Assembly: GCA_021784255.1 (NCBI GenBank)
Contig: JAJXSZ010000017.1
Location: forward strand, 1-16,233
Length of the DNA stretch: 16,233 nucleotides
From: Pseudomonadota bacterium
GTDB taxonomy: Bacteria > Pseudomonadota > Alphaproteobacteria > Acetobacterales > Acetobacteraceae
Direction: 5' to 3'
Shown here: piece by piece, positions 14,416 through 16,233 of the stretch
How positions within the stretch are numbered: the first letter of the stretch is position 1
Layout of the letters: each line of letters begins with the position of its first letter
Made by a program: the position numbers and the translations under genes
The notes under the pieces: model-generated
What the model was told of the DNA's origin: nothing
Databases searched by the model: none
What the model saw: the letters and a program-made list of their open reading frames with translations, nothing else

Positions 14416-15220
14416 GCCGCCCCCGCGCCCAAAGGCCCAGCAGCAGCGGCAGCGGCAGCCCTGTCAGGAAGAACGCCCACAGCAGGGGATAGACCGCGGC
14501 CAGCCCGGAATCCTGCAGATCGACCCAGAGCCGGACCGGGATCCCCTGCGGGAAATAGGCGATGATCAGCGCGACGCCGAACTCGCCGAGGGCGCGCACC
14601 CATGCCAGCGCCAGGCCGGTCGCCAGGCCCAGGCGCGCCAGCGGCAGCGAGACGTGCCAGAACGAGTACCAGGGCCCCCGGCCCAGCGTGCGGGCAATAT
14701 CCTGGTATTCGGCCGGAACCGACTCGAAGGCGCCGCGCGCGGCCAGCACGTAGTAGGGGGCGGCGGCGTAGATCTGCGCCAGCAGGAAGGCCGCCGGCGT
14801 GTTCGACAGCTCCACGCCGACATGCGCCGCCGCGCGGCCGATCGGGCTGTAGGGGCCATAGGCGATCGCCAGCATCAGCCCCATCGCCAGCGGTGGCGTC
14901 AGCAGCGTCAGCAGCAGCAGCGCGTCCAGCAGCACGCGCAGGCGCGGCGTGCGGGTGGCCAGCCACCAGGCGAGCGGCGTGCCCCCGGCCACGACCAGGG
15001 CCAGCGCCGCGAGCGTCGCACCGACGGAGGTGGCGACCGCGTCCCAGTCCCCGGCCGAGGGCGCCAGGGCTCCCCAGTCAGTGGTGAGGGCGAGCCCGGC
15101 ATAGGGGATCAGCAGGAACCCCAGCGCGAGCGCGCCGAGGGGCCCGGCCAGCCGCAGCGGCGGGGCGGTGCGGCCGGACGTCGCGGCTTCGCCCAGGGCC
15201 AGCAGCGGTTCGCCCGGCAT
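14405..15220 (-). CDS. Molybdate/tungstate ABC transporter permease
   Basis: This 271-residue inner-membrane protein has about six hydrophobic segments (for example around 27-46, 64-87, 98-120, 143-161, 198-220 and 243-265). The cytoplasmic coupling loop that contacts the ATPase is recognisable: EYQDIARTLGRGPWYSFWHV then SLPLAR (171-196), the EAA-type motif of ModB/WtpB/CysT permeases. RALGEFGVALIIAYFPQG follows and is typical of this family. The ATG at 15220 overlaps the binding-protein stop by one base (TGATG). The frame is open far upstream, but that part is antisense to nothing known and overlaps the binding-protein gene, so it is not coding. Confidence 0.9.
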   Translation of the reverse strand: MPGEPLLALGEAATSGRTAPPLRLAGPLGALALGFLLIPYAGLALTTDWGALAPSAGDWDAVATSVGATLAALALVVAGGTPLAWWLATRTPRLRVLLDALLLLTLLTPPLAMGLMLAIAYGPYSPIGRAAAHVGVELSNTPAAFLLAQIYAAAPYYVLAARGAFESVPAEYQDIARTLGRGPWYSFWHVSLPLARLGLATGLALAWVRALGEFGVALIIAYFPQGIPVRLWVDLQDSGLAAVYPLLWAFFLTGLPLPLLLGLWARGRHAT

Positions 15221-16146
15221 CAGGCGTTGAGCGTCGGACCCGACGGCGGGCTGTAGCCGAACGTCGCGAACAGCGCCTGGCCCCGGGCGCCGGCGAGGAA
15301 GGCGAGAAAGGCGGCGGCGGCCTTCGGTTGCGGCGCGTTGGCAAGGGTCATGGCGTAGAACACCAGGGGTTCGGGCGCGACGGTCACCGTCCCGTGCGCG
15401 GCCGGGACGGCCATGCGCGCGCGGGCATACCAGGTCGCGGCCAGGGTGGCATCCCCGAGATTGGTCTCCGCCGGCAGCGCGATGTAGGGCAGCCGCTGCG
15501 CGTGGACGGCGCTGAGATAGCCCGAGGCCAGGTCGATCTGCCCGGCCTGCAGCCGCGCCAGCAGCGAGGGTTCGGCGAAGATCTGCCGCGGGTTCATCGC
15601 CGGACCGAGAACCCTGGCCGCGAGCCCGGGGGATTTGTAGTAGATCTCGGCCAGCTTCATGGTGAACAGGATGTTGCGGCCCTGCGGGTCGGTCCGCGGG
15701 TCGGTGCGCCCGAAGCGCACGCCGGCAGCGAGCAGTGCCGCGGGCAGGGGCTCGTGGCCGGCGGCGACGGCGGCAAACAGTTTCGCGTGCGGCGATTTCG
15801 GGCTGTAGGGCAGGCACATCTGCGTGCTCGCCACCGGGACCGCCGAGGCCGCGAGACCGGCCCCGTGGACGATGGCGAAGGGTGCCGCGGTGATCGGGAT
15901 GAAGCTGTTCACCACCATCTTCCTGGCCGCGATCAGCCGCGCCAGCGCAAAGGCGCCGCGCCCGATGCCCTGGAAGGCGACATGCGCCCCGGCGCTGAAG
16001 GCGGGACCGATGCCCTGGTCCATCAGCGCGCCCATCGAGCCGGCATAGGCGACCGCGAACGGTGTGGCGGCGGCGGCGCTGCCGGCCAGGGCGGCCGCCA
16101 GCGACGACGCCATGGGGAGGGTCAGGGCCTCGCGGCGGGTCAGCAT
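15220..16146 (-). CDS. Molybdate/tungstate-binding periplasmic protein (WtpA/ModA-like)
   Basis: This 308-residue protein binds the oxyanion and delivers it to the permease. The N-terminus MLTRREALTLPMASSLAAALAGSAAAATPF begins with Thr-Arg-Arg and has a hydrophobic core and an Ala-rich cleavage region at about 23-28, resembling a Tat-type signal peptide. The mature start FAVAYAGSMGALMDQ matches the AYAGSL start of WtpA-like proteins. QMCLPYSPKSPHA (109-121) and FGRTDPRTDPQGRNILFTMKLAEIYY (145-170) match the family's oxyanion-binding and SDPxxDP-GYR regions, with GRN in place of GYR. The ATG has GGAG six bases upstream. Molybdate versus tungstate or another oxyanion cannot be decided from sequence. 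Confidence 0.85.
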   Translation of the reverse strand: MLTRREALTLPMASSLAAALAGSAAAATPFAVAYAGSMGALMDQGIGPAFSAGAHVAFQGIGRGAFALARLIAARKMVVNSFIPITAAPFAIVHGAGLAASAVPVASTQMCLPYSPKSPHAKLFAAVAAGHEPLPAALLAAGVRFGRTDPRTDPQGRNILFTMKLAEIYYKSPGLAARVLGPAMNPRQIFAEPSLLARLQAGQIDLASGYLSAVHAQRLPYIALPAETNLGDATLAATWYARARMAVPAAHGTVTVAPEPLVFYAMTLANAPQPKAAAAFLAFLAGARGQALFATFGYSPPSGPTLNA

Positions 16147-16198
16147 CGGCGTCTCCGGTCAACAGGGGCGGCCGGCCGCGGGTGCCGGGCGGGCCTAT

Positions 16199-16233
16199 TG
16201 ATGCATCATCCAGGCGTTATGTCCACAGAGATA
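16199..16233 (-). promoter_or_regulatory. Upstream region of the transporter operon: palindrome and possible partial Mo-box
   Basis: CGTTATGT (16215-16222) matches a half-site of the ModE Mo-box as known in E. coli (CGTTATAT ... ACATAACG). AGATA at the window edge (16229-16233) could be the start of the opposite half after a 6-base centre, shorter than the usual 8. A perfect 10-bp palindrome TGATGCATCA (16199-16208) lies between it and the gene. On the minus strand TGGACA within the same segment could serve as a -35. The window ends before the site can be completed. Confidence 0.3.

Noticed and set aside
14405..16162. One long minus-strand frame suggesting a fused permease of 585 residues
   Set aside because: The upstream half lies in another frame of the binding-protein gene. 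The ATG at 15220 overlapping that gene's stop gives a permease of normal size.

Overview
This window is a very GC-rich, densely packed stretch of a bacterial chromosome. It is most likely from an alphaproteobacterium, plausibly an Acetobacteraceae or other Rhodospirillales relative. Four features point that way: a truncated alphaproteobacterial-type HPr kinase fused head-to-tail with RapZ and an EIIA-HPr-EI set without any sugar permease; a class III (plant/alphaproteobacterial-type) glutamate-cysteine ligase; a UbiA next to a small methyltransferase; and strong C/G third-position codon use. The genus cannot be fixed from sequence reading alone.

Layout. Bases 1-149 hold the 3' end of a gene made of perfect 17-residue (51-bp) tandem repeats. 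A strong hairpin follows, then a conserved protein of unknown function (298-1089). Convergent with it, only 3 bp away, is a SARP/BTAD-type regulator with TolB-like and TPR regions (1093-3129, minus). Upstream of that lie an AT-rich spacer and a triple 17-bp repeat at the end of glutamate-cysteine ligase (3366-4748, minus), which is preceded by rsmE (4817-5518, minus). Divergent from rsmE are ubiA (5538-6446) and a small SAM methyltransferase (6496-7131). A LiuC/AtuE-like enoyl-CoA hydratase (7189-7968, minus) converges on these.

From 8044 to 12959 runs one compact plus-strand operon: hprK, rapZ, an EIIA of the mannose family, ptsH, ptsI and a threonine-dehydratase-like PLP enzyme, closed by a rho-independent terminator at 12967-13000. 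The first five form a regulatory phosphorelay. EI takes phosphate from PEP, passes it to HPr (His30) and on to EIIA (His9), while HprK can modify HPr on Ser61. No EIIB or EIIC is present, so the output is probably regulatory rather than sugar uptake. A 376-bp gap without a convincing gene (12960-13335) follows. Then a minus-strand molybdate/tungstate ABC transporter occupies 13336-16146, in the order binding protein, permease, ATPase, with overlapping genes and a possible partial Mo-box at the right edge.

Most of the window is core metabolism and regulation. The least explained parts are the repeat-protein tail beside the unknown conserved protein at the left edge, the abrupt change of codon use inside the C-terminal half of rapZ together with its atypical Walker A, and the triplicated stop region of the glutamate-cysteine ligase gene.
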